64,000 nucleotides of DNA from Bacteroidota bacterium (GTDB lineage Bacteria > Bacteroidota > Bacteroidia > Chitinophagales > Chitinophagaceae): positions 1-64,000 of the forward strand of contig CANGEP010000009.1 of NCBI GenBank assembly GCA_947452905.1, given 5' to 3'. Position numbers and translations under genes: made by a program. The notes beneath the pieces were generated by a model. The model saw only the letters and a list, made by a program, of their open reading frames with translations, was not told the origin of the DNA and searched no databases. This document shows, one piece after another, positions 28,040 to 37,375 of the stretch; within the stretch, counting starts at the first letter, position 1; each line of letters begins with the position of its first letter.

Positions 28040-29957
28040 CCAAACCCACCACCTTAGCGCTCACATTATCAAGTTTCTCAAACACACTATTATTACTCAA
28101 AAACTCTGGCACCAATTCCTTCATTTTACCTACAATCTGCATTTCATTGGCCGAATTAAACACCAATTGTGTAAGCTGAGTAAAACTATTTTTAATAAAT
28201 TCAATTTCCACCTCTCTTACCTTTGCAATTAATATTTTATCGTGATAGGTAGCTAAAGTATTTTCGGCATCGTTTAAAAGCTCTTCGTATAATTTTTCAC
28301 CAGGTCGGAGACCACTATAGGTAATATTAATATCGATATTGGGTATCATACCATATAAACGAATCATTTTTTTAGCCAAGTCGGCAATAGCTACTGGCTG
28401 TCCCATATCAAATACAAATATCTCACCGCCATTACCCATACTGCCGGCCTCTAATACCAATTGACAAGCCTCTGGAATAGTCATAAAATAACGAGTAATA
28501 TTAGGATGGGTAACAGTTAAAGGTCCTCCTTTTTCGATTTGTTCTTTAAATCGGTTAATAACCGAGCCATTTGATCCTAATACATTTCCAAAACGTGTAG
28601 TAATAAATTTAGTATGAATATTAAGTTCCTTAGATAACCCTTGTACATACATCTCTGCCATTCTTTTACTCGCACCCATCACATTGGTAGGGTTAACCGC
28701 TTTATCGGTACTTATCATTACAAAACGCTCTGCATGATATTTAATAGCCAAGTCGGCTACTATTTTAGTGCCAATTACATTATTACGCACTGCCTCAGTT
28801 GGGCATAACTCCATCATAGGTACATGCTTATAGGCAGCGGCGTGATATACATAATGAGGTTTAAAATTTTCAAATAAACCCTCCATGCGTTTTTCGTAGG
28901 TAATATCGGCTAAATAAGAAACACAGTTTATACGTGTTCCCAATTCATGTAATTCGAGCTCTATATTATGTAAAGGGGTTTCGGCCTGATCGCATAAAAT
29001 AATTATTTCGGGGGCATAGGGTATTAATTGACGAACAATTTCGGAACCAATGGATCCAGCTGCGCCCGTCACTAACACTCTCTTGCCTTTAATTTGAGAA
29101 CGTATTTGATTATTATTAATAACGATAGGATCGCGCTCTAATAAATCCTCAATTTTAATACTCTGTAATTGATTGCTATTAAATTTACCCTCAGCCCATC
29201 GATTATAAGCAGGTACACTTAATACTTTAATATCATGATCCAAACAAAAATCAACAATTTCGTTTTTACGCTTAGTAGGTAGGGTAAAACTTGCGATAAC
29301 TAATTCATCGATATTTTGGGTTTCCACCGTTTTCATAAATTCAAAAAAACTAATTACTGCAACCCCATCCAATACTTTTTTAATTTTCTTTTTATCGTCA
29401 TCAATAAAAGCCAATAAATTAATATTAGTGGTACCCTCGTTTTCTAATACGCGCTTGGTGGCTACCCCAGTATCGGCTGCACCAAAAATAACTACGTTCT
29501 TTTTTTTCATCTTGTAGTTTTTGGCATAAGAAAACAAAAACTTTACAAGTACTCTATAGCTTACTAAAATTAAAAAGCTAAAACCTGCATATATAATTAT
29601 AATAGCCGAGCTTAAACTAAAATCTTGATTGTATTTATTGGATACAGTATTTACTACCCACAAAATGGCAGCAGAGGCGATTATAGAAACGCTAATACGA
29701 ACTGCATCTTGTAAACCTGTATATCTTACTATACCCGAATAAGTTTTAATGGAAGTAAACACCAAACTGTTTACCATTAAAACTAAGATAGCAGTATTTA
29801 TCATGGCATTAAAACTTAAGCCCGAAAGCGTTAAGTTTTGCATAATAATAATGGCTATTAAAATAGAAAATAGAGTACCCCCAATGTCTAATAAAAATAT
29901 GATCCAACGAGGAACAATACTTAATTTTTTAAACATAAAAGATTGGTTTAGATTCAT
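28035..29957 (-). CDS. Membrane-bound nucleotide-sugar 4,6-dehydratase, CapD/WbpM-like
   Basis: The 640-residue protein has four or five N-terminal membrane helices (about 15-120), a Rossmann sensor domain beginning NVVIFGAADTG, then the SDR domain with VTGAAGSIGSEIV. In the active site ISTDKAVNPTNVMGASKR a Met occupies the usual Tyr position, as in WbpM/PglF-type UDP-GlcNAc 4,6-dehydratases. Such enzymes supply UDP-4-keto-6-deoxy sugars, which the DegT aminotransferase at 4697-5803 could aminate. It is third in the unit Wza - Wzz - CapD of system A. Confidence 0.9.
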   Translation of the reverse strand: MNLNQSFMFKKLSIVPRWIIFLLDIGGTLFSILIAIIIMQNLTLSGLSFNAMINTAILVLMVNSLVFTSIKTYSGIVRYTGLQDAVRISVSIIASAAILWVVNTVSNKYNQDFSLSSAIIIIYAGFSFLILVSYRVLVKFLFSYAKNYKMKKKNVVIFGAADTGVATKRVLENEGTTNINLLAFIDDDKKKIKKVLDGVAVISFFEFMKTVETQNIDELVIASFTLPTKRKNEIVDFCLDHDIKVLSVPAYNRWAEGKFNSNQLQSIKIEDLLERDPIVINNNQIRSQIKGKRVLVTGAAGSIGSEIVRQLIPYAPEIIILCDQAETPLHNIELELHELGTRINCVSYLADITYEKRMEGLFENFKPHYVYHAAAYKHVPMMELCPTEAVRNNVIGTKIVADLAIKYHAERFVMISTDKAVNPTNVMGASKRMAEMYVQGLSKELNIHTKFITTRFGNVLGSNGSVINRFKEQIEKGGPLTVTHPNITRYFMTIPEACQLVLEAGSMGNGGEIFVFDMGQPVAIADLAKKMIRLYGMIPNIDINITYSGLRPGEKLYEELLNDAENTLATYHDKILIAKVREVEIEFIKNSFTQLTQLVFNSANEMQIVGKMKELVPEFLSNNSVFEKLDNVSAKVVGLD

Positions 29958-29991
29958 TCAACGGGGGGGATTGAATATAAATATGAATAAA

Positions 29992-31074
29992 CTAGGCTAC
30001 TAGTTTTTTATATAATTCAGAAAATACTAAATATAAAACAGTTAAAAAGCCTGCTAAAAAACCACCTAAAATAAGCGATTTTAATTTCCCCAACTTTTCC
30101 TTCTCTAATGGCAAAATGGGTTTATCAATTACTTGTATTAAAGGAGTCTCTTTGCGTAAAGTTACTTTTGATAGTTCTAACTGTGCTACTAATTGAGTTA
30201 AAATTGCGGTGTTTGCTTGCACATCCACTTGGCGGCGGGTGCTTGGGCTACGTTTAACATTATAAGCAGGATTTAAATTATATACATTATCGCTAGCGGC
30301 AGCAACGCCTGTAATGGCACCATTAAGTTCGGCACGGATACTATCGGTTTGCTTTTGTAAAATTTCGAGATTTAGTTTTGCTTTTTTGCTTTTGGTTTCG
30401 ATATAAAACTCCGAAGTTTCTTTGGCTAAATTTTCGCAAAACAATTTAGCAAATGCTTCGTTTTTGCTTATTACTTCGATATTCGTAATAGATACTTTTT
30501 TATCCTTTTGTTGGATGGATAAAACCTTAGGGGCCGTTACAGCTTTATACAACACTTGTAATAAGGAATCCTGTTGCAAACTATAATTAGCTCTATCGGC
30601 ATTGGGTAAAAACTGAATATTTTTAAGTTCAGGTTTTGTATCCCAGACTTCTCTTAAATTATTATTACGAATATAAAGTTCGGCAATACTAATAGTTTCT
30701 TTATTTACAACAACTGGATTTAATAAAGTTTTTTCGACAAGTAAACGGCTCTTCATTAACTCCATTAAATTAGTTCCAGCAAAAGCGCCGCCACCACTAC
30801 TACCTAAATCGATGCCAAAACTACTAGCTAAGCCTAAAGCACCCCCTAAACCTCCACCACCGCCTTTATCTTCCTCCAAAGCAAAAGTAAGTACCGCTTT
30901 GTAAGTGGGTTTTTGAAAATAAGCATAGGTAAAACCAATAATACCCCCAATAGCACTTATGGCAATAATGAGTTTCCATTGTGTTTTTAAATAAGCCACC
31001 CATTCCTTTATTTTTTGAATTAATTCCTTTAAGGAAATTTCGTCGTTATTAATTTCGTTGGTAGTATTGTTCAT
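29992..31074 (-). CDS. Wzz-like chain-length/co-polymerase protein (system A)
   Basis: The 360-residue protein has a polar N-terminus and a membrane helix at about residues 33-54. A Gly-rich segment (75-100, with GGGGGLGGALGLA) follows, then a coiled-coil-prone periplasmic region, PVLPLEK-like PILPLEKEK, and a C-terminal helix near 335-355. This is the polysaccharide co-polymerase layout. There is no cytoplasmic kinase domain or Walker motif. It controls chain length or couples polymerase to exporter at the inner membrane. It lies 4 bp after the Wza gene and has a paralogue at 33956-35014. Confidence 0.87.
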   Translation of the reverse strand: MNNTTNEINNDEISLKELIQKIKEWVAYLKTQWKLIIAISAIGGIIGFTYAYFQKPTYKAVLTFALEEDKGGGGGLGGALGLASSFGIDLGSSGGGAFAGTNLMELMKSRLLVEKTLLNPVVVNKETISIAELYIRNNNLREVWDTKPELKNIQFLPNADRANYSLQQDSLLQVLYKAVTAPKVLSIQQKDKKVSITNIEVISKNEAFAKLFCENLAKETSEFYIETKSKKAKLNLEILQKQTDSIRAELNGAITGVAAASDNVYNLNPAYNVKRSPSTRRQVDVQANTAILTQLVAQLELSKVTLRKETPLIQVIDKPILPLEKEKLGKLKSLILGGFLAGFLTVLYLVFSELYKKLVA

Positions 31075-31078
31075 ACAA

Positions 31079-33616
31079 TTATTTTGATAATAATTTAGCT
31101 GTGGCTAGGGCTGTAAATATTTGAGCTAAAACGGTAGTAAATGTAAGAACCGTTGTTAAAGGCTTTTCAATTTTTTCGTTGGTCTCAGGTATTACCACTT
31201 CACAACCTGGCTTTACCGAGGGATTAATTCTAAAAAATCCAAAATGTTTGGTTCTACTACTTTTACCATTCGCGTAAATAATATAAACTCTGCCTCTTTG
31301 TGCGTATTCGGATACACCTCCTGCTGCCGAAATAGCATCCTTAGTACTTAAGCCCTCACGATACACAATATTAGTTGGTCTTAATACCCCACCACTAATT
31401 TTAACTCTGTTATCTATCTTAGGTATCACTAATTCGTCCTTGTCTTTTAAAATTAAATCATCCTCCGAGCCGGGATGTGCTATTATGTAATTGATATCGA
31501 TCGCAATTTGATAATAATCGTTTTGTATTTCGTTAAGGATGGTATTTAAAGTATCGCTTAAATATTTTTTTGTTTCGTTGGGTCCGGCATTGTTATTACC
31601 AAACTGATTGGTTAAATCGGTTTTAGCTGCCATTTGTTGTGCTTTAAATTTACGCACATAAGCTTTCTCAATGGACTCCTTGGTTTCGTCCGATTTTAAA
31701 GTATCAATTAAATTTTTGCTTCTTTTAATATAGGATCCCTCTCCATAAGCATCCCCAATTAATCCACCCGCACGTTTAATTAAATCACTCACACGCTCTA
31801 CCCTTGTTTGTAAGGTATACCTGCCTGCATTTTGCACCTGTCCGTTGATAGCCACAATCTCGGGAGTGGTATAACCCACTTTTTTAGTAATAGTAACTAC
31901 ATCGTAAGGTTGTAATACTATATTTTCTTGGCCAGGATTGAAACTTAAATCGCCATTAATTTCGGTTTTAAAAACATGAGTAACATTATTATTATCTACT
32001 TTATTTTCAAACTTCACTAATCGAGCTACTTCGATATTTTTATTGGCGGCATAAGTAAAACCACCCGACATTAAAATTAAATCCTTTACTGTCATACTAT
32101 CAATATAAGCGTACCTACCCTGATTACGAGTTTCGCCTACAATATCCACCGATAAGGAATCACGTAATTCTAAAACCGAGCTCACATATAGTTCATCCTC
32201 TCTTTGTAATAAAATATTTTCGGCAGGATCTTTTTTTAAGGCTTTACCTAAATTAATACTTATAAGCTCTTTTAATAAATTAGGCTTTAAACGAATTAAT
32301 TGCGCTCTACCTACAAAAGCATCTTCCTTTACTCCATCCGCTTTTTGTATTAAGTCGGCAACACGCATACTTTCTTTTAATTCATATACATCGGGGCGGT
32401 ACACAGCGCCCGTTAATTTTACGCGGTTGCTAAAACGATCTATAATTTTTGATACCACAAAAACATCTCCACCTTGTGGTTCATAATTTGCATAGTCGGA
32501 TTTTACTAAATCCTTAACGGCTCTTTCCTTATCATTTTTTTGAACTACTTTAACCAGTGCTGTATATGCAGTATCATCAAAGCCACCTGCGTATTGCAAA
32601 AACTGACTAAAGTTTTCTTTTCCTACTAATTCAAAAATACCAGGTCGTTTCACTTGGCCTTTAAGCTCAATTCTATTTTTATAGGCAGGTACCCGAATTA
32701 CATCATGATCTTTTAAACCCATATTTTGAGATTGATCTCCATTTTGCATAAAACGGTATAAGTCGATTGTTTTATACAGTTTATTGTTTCGGATAAGTTC
32801 GATGTTACGATATGATCCAATTTCGTTAGGGCCACCAGCTTCGGTTAAAGCACTGAGTAATGTTGATAAAGAACTTATATTGTAATTGCCACTGCGAGCA
32901 GCGCCAATAATAGATACTTGAATGGTTCTGATATCTCCTAAGGTTAAAGATATTTTAGATTCACCACGGCCAATACTTGAGTAAGCCGTTTTTGTCATTT
33001 GATTTTTAATGCGATCGGTAGCAGCTTCGATACTTAAACCTGCTACTTTTATGGGACCTACATTTTTTACTTGAATAAAACCTTCTTTACTTACTGTTAA
33101 ATCGTCGCTATATTCTTGCACCCCATATACATCTAATTTTAAAATATCGTTAGGACCAATTTCATAATTTAAAGGAGTAGCTATATTAGGGTTGGAGCTA
33201 AAACCATCCCCGTTATCGGTAAAAAGTTCGGACCCATAAATTAATGGGTTGATATTGTTTTTGGGTCTAACTTTTTTAGCAGTAGTATCTGCCTCGGTAT
33301 ATCCAGCCTTAGATCCGGTAATTTTTTTAAGGGGTGATTTTTGATTGGTTTTCCCAATAGTTGGATTTTGTAATTTTGCTTTTAGTTTAGCAAATTCACT
33401 AGGGCTCATCCCTTTAGCTATGGCCTGTTGCTCTACCTGGTCGATACTCAGGCCCGCTTGTTTTAACTGCGCATTAATTTGTGCAATTTCGGTTTCGGTT
33501 AATGCATCCACTTTAATACTAGATAAATCTTTAGCACTTAATAAGTTTTGAGCTTGCAATGAGAAACTACCCACAAAAAGAAACGCAAATAAAAAGAGCG
33601 TTTTTAAATATCTCAT
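31079..33616 (-). CDS. Wza-like polysaccharide export protein with multiple SLBB domains (system A)
   Basis: The 845-residue protein has a type I signal peptide (cut near LQAQ, residues 20-23) and no lipobox. A helical region (about 25-100) contains the repeat-like GLSIDQVEQQAIAKGMSP. The polysaccharide-export domain starts IGPNDILKLDVYG and is followed by several SLBB units. It ends with a hydrophobic helix just before the C-terminus. It is over twice the size of E. coli Wza. It should form the periplasmic/outer-membrane channel for the system A polymer. It is the first gene after the promoter at 33818-33849. Confidence 0.88.
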   Translation of the reverse strand: MRYLKTLFLFAFLFVGSFSLQAQNLLSAKDLSSIKVDALTETEIAQINAQLKQAGLSIDQVEQQAIAKGMSPSEFAKLKAKLQNPTIGKTNQKSPLKKITGSKAGYTEADTTAKKVRPKNNINPLIYGSELFTDNGDGFSSNPNIATPLNYEIGPNDILKLDVYGVQEYSDDLTVSKEGFIQVKNVGPIKVAGLSIEAATDRIKNQMTKTAYSSIGRGESKISLTLGDIRTIQVSIIGAARSGNYNISSLSTLLSALTEAGGPNEIGSYRNIELIRNNKLYKTIDLYRFMQNGDQSQNMGLKDHDVIRVPAYKNRIELKGQVKRPGIFELVGKENFSQFLQYAGGFDDTAYTALVKVVQKNDKERAVKDLVKSDYANYEPQGGDVFVVSKIIDRFSNRVKLTGAVYRPDVYELKESMRVADLIQKADGVKEDAFVGRAQLIRLKPNLLKELISINLGKALKKDPAENILLQREDELYVSSVLELRDSLSVDIVGETRNQGRYAYIDSMTVKDLILMSGGFTYAANKNIEVARLVKFENKVDNNNVTHVFKTEINGDLSFNPGQENIVLQPYDVVTITKKVGYTTPEIVAINGQVQNAGRYTLQTRVERVSDLIKRAGGLIGDAYGEGSYIKRSKNLIDTLKSDETKESIEKAYVRKFKAQQMAAKTDLTNQFGNNNAGPNETKKYLSDTLNTILNEIQNDYYQIAIDINYIIAHPGSEDDLILKDKDELVIPKIDNRVKISGGVLRPTNIVYREGLSTKDAISAAGGVSEYAQRGRVYIIYANGKSSRTKHFGFFRINPSVKPGCEVVIPETNEKIEKPLTTVLTFTTVLAQIFTALATAKLLSK

Positions 33617-33654
33617 AAAGTAAAATTAAAATGTATAGGTGTAAGGAAATAATA

Positions 33655-33676
33655 AAGAAAAAGCTTCGCTTTTCTT
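33655..33676 (-). terminator. Terminator-like hairpin inside the leader of the system A operon
   Basis: On the minus strand, AAGAAAAGC-GAA-GCTTTTTCTT forms a stem with one bulged base, followed by the T-rich TATTATTTCC. It lies between the promoter at 33818-33849 and the start codon at 33616. It could act as an attenuator, but only two G-C pairs close the loop and two more sit in the stem, so it is weak. Confidence 0.35.
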
Positions 33677-33817
33677 AGTCCCAGGCATTACCCTAGTGTA
33701 CTAAAAATGAACTACTTAAATAAGTTATTTTAAATTACTATTTGTTAATTTTTCAATCAACAAATAGCTATAAAATGGTCATTAAAATATAAACTTCAGG
33801 GGGGTAAGTTATGGCTA

Positions 33818-33849
33818 CAAAATTAGCATTTACCTAGCACAAATTCAAA
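33818..33849 (-). promoter_or_regulatory. Bacteroidota-type promoter of the system A operon
   Basis: On the minus strand TTTG (33849-33846), a 20-bp spacer and TAATTTTG (33825-33818) match the consensus TTTG-N(19-21)-TAnnTTTG exactly. Transcription would start near 33811 and run into the Wza gene. The same element with the same spacer occurs on the plus strand at 58244-58275. Confidence 0.6.
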
Positions 33850-33955
33850 ATTATACTTATCTAATTTACAATAGATTAGCATTTATTAAATGGGATGAGA
33901 TCTAAGTTTAACTAAATAATGGAAAGCAATTTTTTTGATCAAAATATTAATTATT

Positions 33956-35014
33956 TTATTTATACATAAAGTATAGAATAGCAATAATTAATGACAATAT
34001 TATGCCCATTAGTAACCCAGTATACCATTTTACCTCCTCTCTTTCGAGGGGGAAAACCGGACTATCCACTATTTGCACCGTGGGGGTTTCTTGAATTAAG
34101 GAGGCTTTTGATACCTCAAGGTTTTTCATAAGCTCGGCATATATAGTGCTTAACACCATCTTGTCGCGTTGTGAAATTTCAGAGTAAACAGGCGCATTAA
34201 TATCGGCCGGATTTACATTTAACAACATTCGAGCATCTTCGGTGGCACTATAAGTACGCTTATTTAAGATAAATGAGATGCTATCGGTTCTCTTTTGTAA
34301 ACGATCTACATTTTTTTGTAAGCGACTTGTTTTTGCTTTCACATAAAAGTCGGTAGCAATTTTTAAAATGCGCTCAGTAATTAATTTGCTTAATAATTCG
34401 TCCTTGGTATTAATATTCACTTTAAAGAAGCCTAATTTTTTATCTGGCTTATCTACACCAAGTTCTTTTTCTTCGATGCGTTTTATAATCACTTTAAGCA
34501 AACTATCTTGTAATCGAAGGTCTTTATCGGGCTTAGCAAAATATACAAGTCGTCCAATTTTTGAATTCCCTTCCCAACTAGTTCTTAATTTATACACATC
34601 GGCATACTTATCGGCTAAAGAATAATTACTATCTGCACCATAAGGGGATTTTAAACAAATGGACATAAAGTTATTGCTCTTTAACAAAGCAAGTACATTA
34701 TCGCCCGATAACACAGTATTACCTGCACCTGTAATACTAGCAATATCAATACCCAAAGAGCCGCCAAGTGAAGATAAAGCGCCACCACCACTCATTCCTT
34801 TTCCTTCCTCTACAATAAAAGTAATTTCGGATTTATAACGAACTGGTTTTAAATAACTATAACTTAAACCTAATAATGCGCCAACAACAGCTACTAAAAT
34901 TAATATTTTTTGCTTTGCTTTGGCAATAGCAAAAATTTTTATTGCCCAATCGCGTATCCAATTCGTAAACGAAAAAGGAGCTTCGTAAGGATAGGAAGAG
35001 TTATCGCTTTGCAT
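33956..35014 (-). CDS. Wzz-like chain-length/co-polymerase protein (system B)
   Basis: The 352-residue protein has membrane helices at about 40-60 and near the C-terminus (about 330-350), with a periplasmic coiled-coil region between. The Gly-rich GGGALSSLGGSLGID corresponds to the same place in the system A paralogue. PVFPLEREEV just before the last helix is the conserved proline-rich motif of the family. No kinase domain is present. It lies 16 bp after the second Wza gene and closes the minus-strand unit of system B. Confidence 0.86.
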   Translation of the reverse strand: MQSDNSSYPYEAPFSFTNWIRDWAIKIFAIAKAKQKILILVAVVGALLGLSYSYLKPVRYKSEITFIVEEGKGMSGGGALSSLGGSLGIDIASITGAGNTVLSGDNVLALLKSNNFMSICLKSPYGADSNYSLADKYADVYKLRTSWEGNSKIGRLVYFAKPDKDLRLQDSLLKVIIKRIEEKELGVDKPDKKLGFFKVNINTKDELLSKLITERILKIATDFYVKAKTSRLQKNVDRLQKRTDSISFILNKRTYSATEDARMLLNVNPADINAPVYSEISQRDKMVLSTIYAELMKNLEVSKASLIQETPTVQIVDSPVFPLEREEVKWYTGLLMGIILSLIIAILYFMYK

Positions 35015-35030
35015 GCTAAAGTTTTCTTTA

Positions 35031-37319
35031 TTATAATTTTAAAATAGCTGCCATACTTACTAATGCAGATACGATGGTTGTAATTGCAGATAGTTCGGCA
35101 ATCGACAACCCTTTTTGTCCCTCTGGCACTTCGGGTACAATAATTTTACTACCGGGTGTTACCGTTGGATAAAAACGTAAAAATAAAAAGCGTTTTTGTT
35201 TTTTATTAATACCATTCCCATACTGTATATAGGCTTTAGCCAAGCTAGCTCTATTTTTTAAACCACCGGCAGCTGAGATATAAGATTTAAAGCTACTCGA
35301 CTCGTATCTAGTAATTTGAGGACTATATACGGCACCAGTGATTTCCACAAATGGGTCGTTTCTTGAAATAAATAAACTATCCCCAGGTAATAAAGGAAGG
35401 GATAAATCACGTGAATTATTTTCATTTAAATTAACACCAATCAAAACGCCTTTACGATAAACTTGTAAATCCTTTAAAGAGCCAAATTTAGTAAGCCCTC
35501 CAGCTCTTTGTAAAATATTTTCGATGGTTTCGTTTCTTTTTTCGATGGCATAATTACCTGGAAACAAAACCTCACCCGATACTTTGATATCCCCTAAAAA
35601 AACAGAGTTTAACAAACGTGGCACATAAATATAATCCTGTGCTTGTAGTTTAAATTGATTATCGTTAGAACTTAAGTTAGAATCTAATTCAAGTTTAATA
35701 ATATCTACCAATTGATTTTCTAAGGAGTCGGTTCTGCTTTTTTTGATTCTCGAAAGCTCTACTCTATGATAAGCAGCGTCTTTCATAAAACCACCACTCA
35801 TGGCAATTACATCTTGAATTTGCATACCTTCTCTAAATACCATTCTACCTGGTGTACGCACATGTCCTTCGATATTAATATACTGTACCTCTTCTAAGTC
35901 TTGCTTGGCATATATTTGAACAGAATCTTCTCTTTCTAAAATAAAATCATTTCCTGCCATTACTTTATTTAAATCCACCGACAACATTTGTCTTTCTCTA
36001 TTTGCAGTTAATCTTTTTACTGTTGCCCTTGCCATAAAAGCATCAATTCTTAATCCATCCGCTTTTTTGATAACTGCAGCTAAGCTTAAACCTTTGGTAA
36101 ATCCATAATCTCCAGGACGATATACAGCCCCATTAATACTTACCTTATTTTCAAATAAAGGCAATTGCTTTTCGGCATAAATTGAATCCGCTTGCATTGG
36201 TAAATAATTCGCAAAAACATTGGACTCTATATCTTTGTATGTTTTTTCACGTCCATTTCTTTGAACCACTTTTAAACGATCTGTAAAGGCTAAATCATTG
36301 AAACCTCCAGCAAATGCTAGCGCCTGTGCTAAGGTTTCATTTTGTTTTAGTTCATAAATTGCTGGTCTTTTAACTTGTCCCGAAAATTCAACTCTTTTAA
36401 AATATGGTGGATACACAATTACATCCTGATCCTCTAATCGAATATCCTCGGGCATTTTGCCAGTTTGTAAAAATTCATACAAGTCGATACTCGCAATTTG
36501 TTTGTTATTGCGCATTAATCTAATATCTCTCAAAGATCCATTTTCGGTTGGCCCTCCGGATGTATATAAGGCGTTAAAAATAGAAGATAATGCAGAAATC
36601 TGATAAGCACCAGGGCGCTCCGCCTCACCAATAATAGTAACTCGAACAGTTCGATATGAGTTTAAAGTGATGCTTAAATGAGTTTGATTAGTTTTGAGTG
36701 CAGGATAAGATTTTGCCATTTTAGAAAAAATCCTTTCTCTAGCTTTTTCGATAGTCAACCCATTTATATTTACTAAACCAACATAGGGAATATTGATGTT
36801 TCCATCTGGACTCACTCTTGCGAGTATTTCGGTTTCATTTAATCCTGTGAGTGTAATATTTAATTGATCGTCCGGACCTAAAACATAAGTTTTAGGAGTT
36901 GCTATTCTTAAATTGGGTTCAAAACTTATATTAGGACTACTAAAAAAATCATAGCCGTATCGATTACTTAATTTTTTTAGCTCGGGTACTTCCAAAACCC
37001 AAGTGCTATCTCTCATAAAACCAGTAGTATCCTGTATTAAACTCGATTTAGAAAATTTTGATTTATTGGCTGTTTGTAATCCTACCAATCGCTTCTTAAA
37101 TTGGCCTACTTCGCTGGGTTTAAGTCCTTTTTTAACCAATAATTTCATCGCATCAGATTCAGAAAGCCCAGATTCGGCAGCTTGTTGCCATAATTGCATA
37201 ATCTGCTGATCGGAATACTGATTAATTTTAGCATTATTCATGTTTTGAGCGCGCAAAGGAGCACCCATGATTAAAAACACAATTAAAATGCCTATTATTT
37301 TTCCTATAAATTTGATCAT
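35031..37319 (-). CDS. Wza-like polysaccharide export protein with multiple SLBB domains (system B)
   Basis: The 762-residue product is counted from ATG 37319; an in-frame ATG at 37337 adds six residues ahead of the signal peptide. The signal peptide ends near APLRAQ. A helical module with GLSESDAMKLLVKKGLKPSE follows, similar to that of the system A exporter. Then comes the export domain LGPDDQLNITLTG, several SLBB repeats, and a C-terminal hydrophobic helix. It is the outer-membrane channel candidate for system B. It is clearly a paralogue of the protein at 31079-33616 but diverged. Confidence 0.88.
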   Translation of the reverse strand: MIKFIGKIIGILIVFLIMGAPLRAQNMNNAKINQYSDQQIMQLWQQAAESGLSESDAMKLLVKKGLKPSEVGQFKKRLVGLQTANKSKFSKSSLIQDTTGFMRDSTWVLEVPELKKLSNRYGYDFFSSPNISFEPNLRIATPKTYVLGPDDQLNITLTGLNETEILARVSPDGNINIPYVGLVNINGLTIEKARERIFSKMAKSYPALKTNQTHLSITLNSYRTVRVTIIGEAERPGAYQISALSSIFNALYTSGGPTENGSLRDIRLMRNNKQIASIDLYEFLQTGKMPEDIRLEDQDVIVYPPYFKRVEFSGQVKRPAIYELKQNETLAQALAFAGGFNDLAFTDRLKVVQRNGREKTYKDIESNVFANYLPMQADSIYAEKQLPLFENKVSINGAVYRPGDYGFTKGLSLAAVIKKADGLRIDAFMARATVKRLTANRERQMLSVDLNKVMAGNDFILEREDSVQIYAKQDLEEVQYINIEGHVRTPGRMVFREGMQIQDVIAMSGGFMKDAAYHRVELSRIKKSRTDSLENQLVDIIKLELDSNLSSNDNQFKLQAQDYIYVPRLLNSVFLGDIKVSGEVLFPGNYAIEKRNETIENILQRAGGLTKFGSLKDLQVYRKGVLIGVNLNENNSRDLSLPLLPGDSLFISRNDPFVEITGAVYSPQITRYESSSFKSYISAAGGLKNRASLAKAYIQYGNGINKKQKRFLFLRFYPTVTPGSKIIVPEVPEGQKGLSIAELSAITTIVSALVSMAAILKL

Positions 37320-37375
37320 TGTAATATACTTATACATAGTAAAAATACAATAATTGACTCAAATAGGCTAATTGG

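Larger units (their letters stand above)
33617..33955. other. Boundary between systems A and B, with long leader of the system A operon
   Basis: These 339 bp contain no gene I can support. They hold an exact minus-strand Bacteroidota promoter match (33818-33849) and, further down, a hairpin with a T-rich tail (33655-33676). The leader of the Wza gene would then be about 190 nt long. The remaining sequence is AT-rich and unassigned. Confidence 0.5.
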
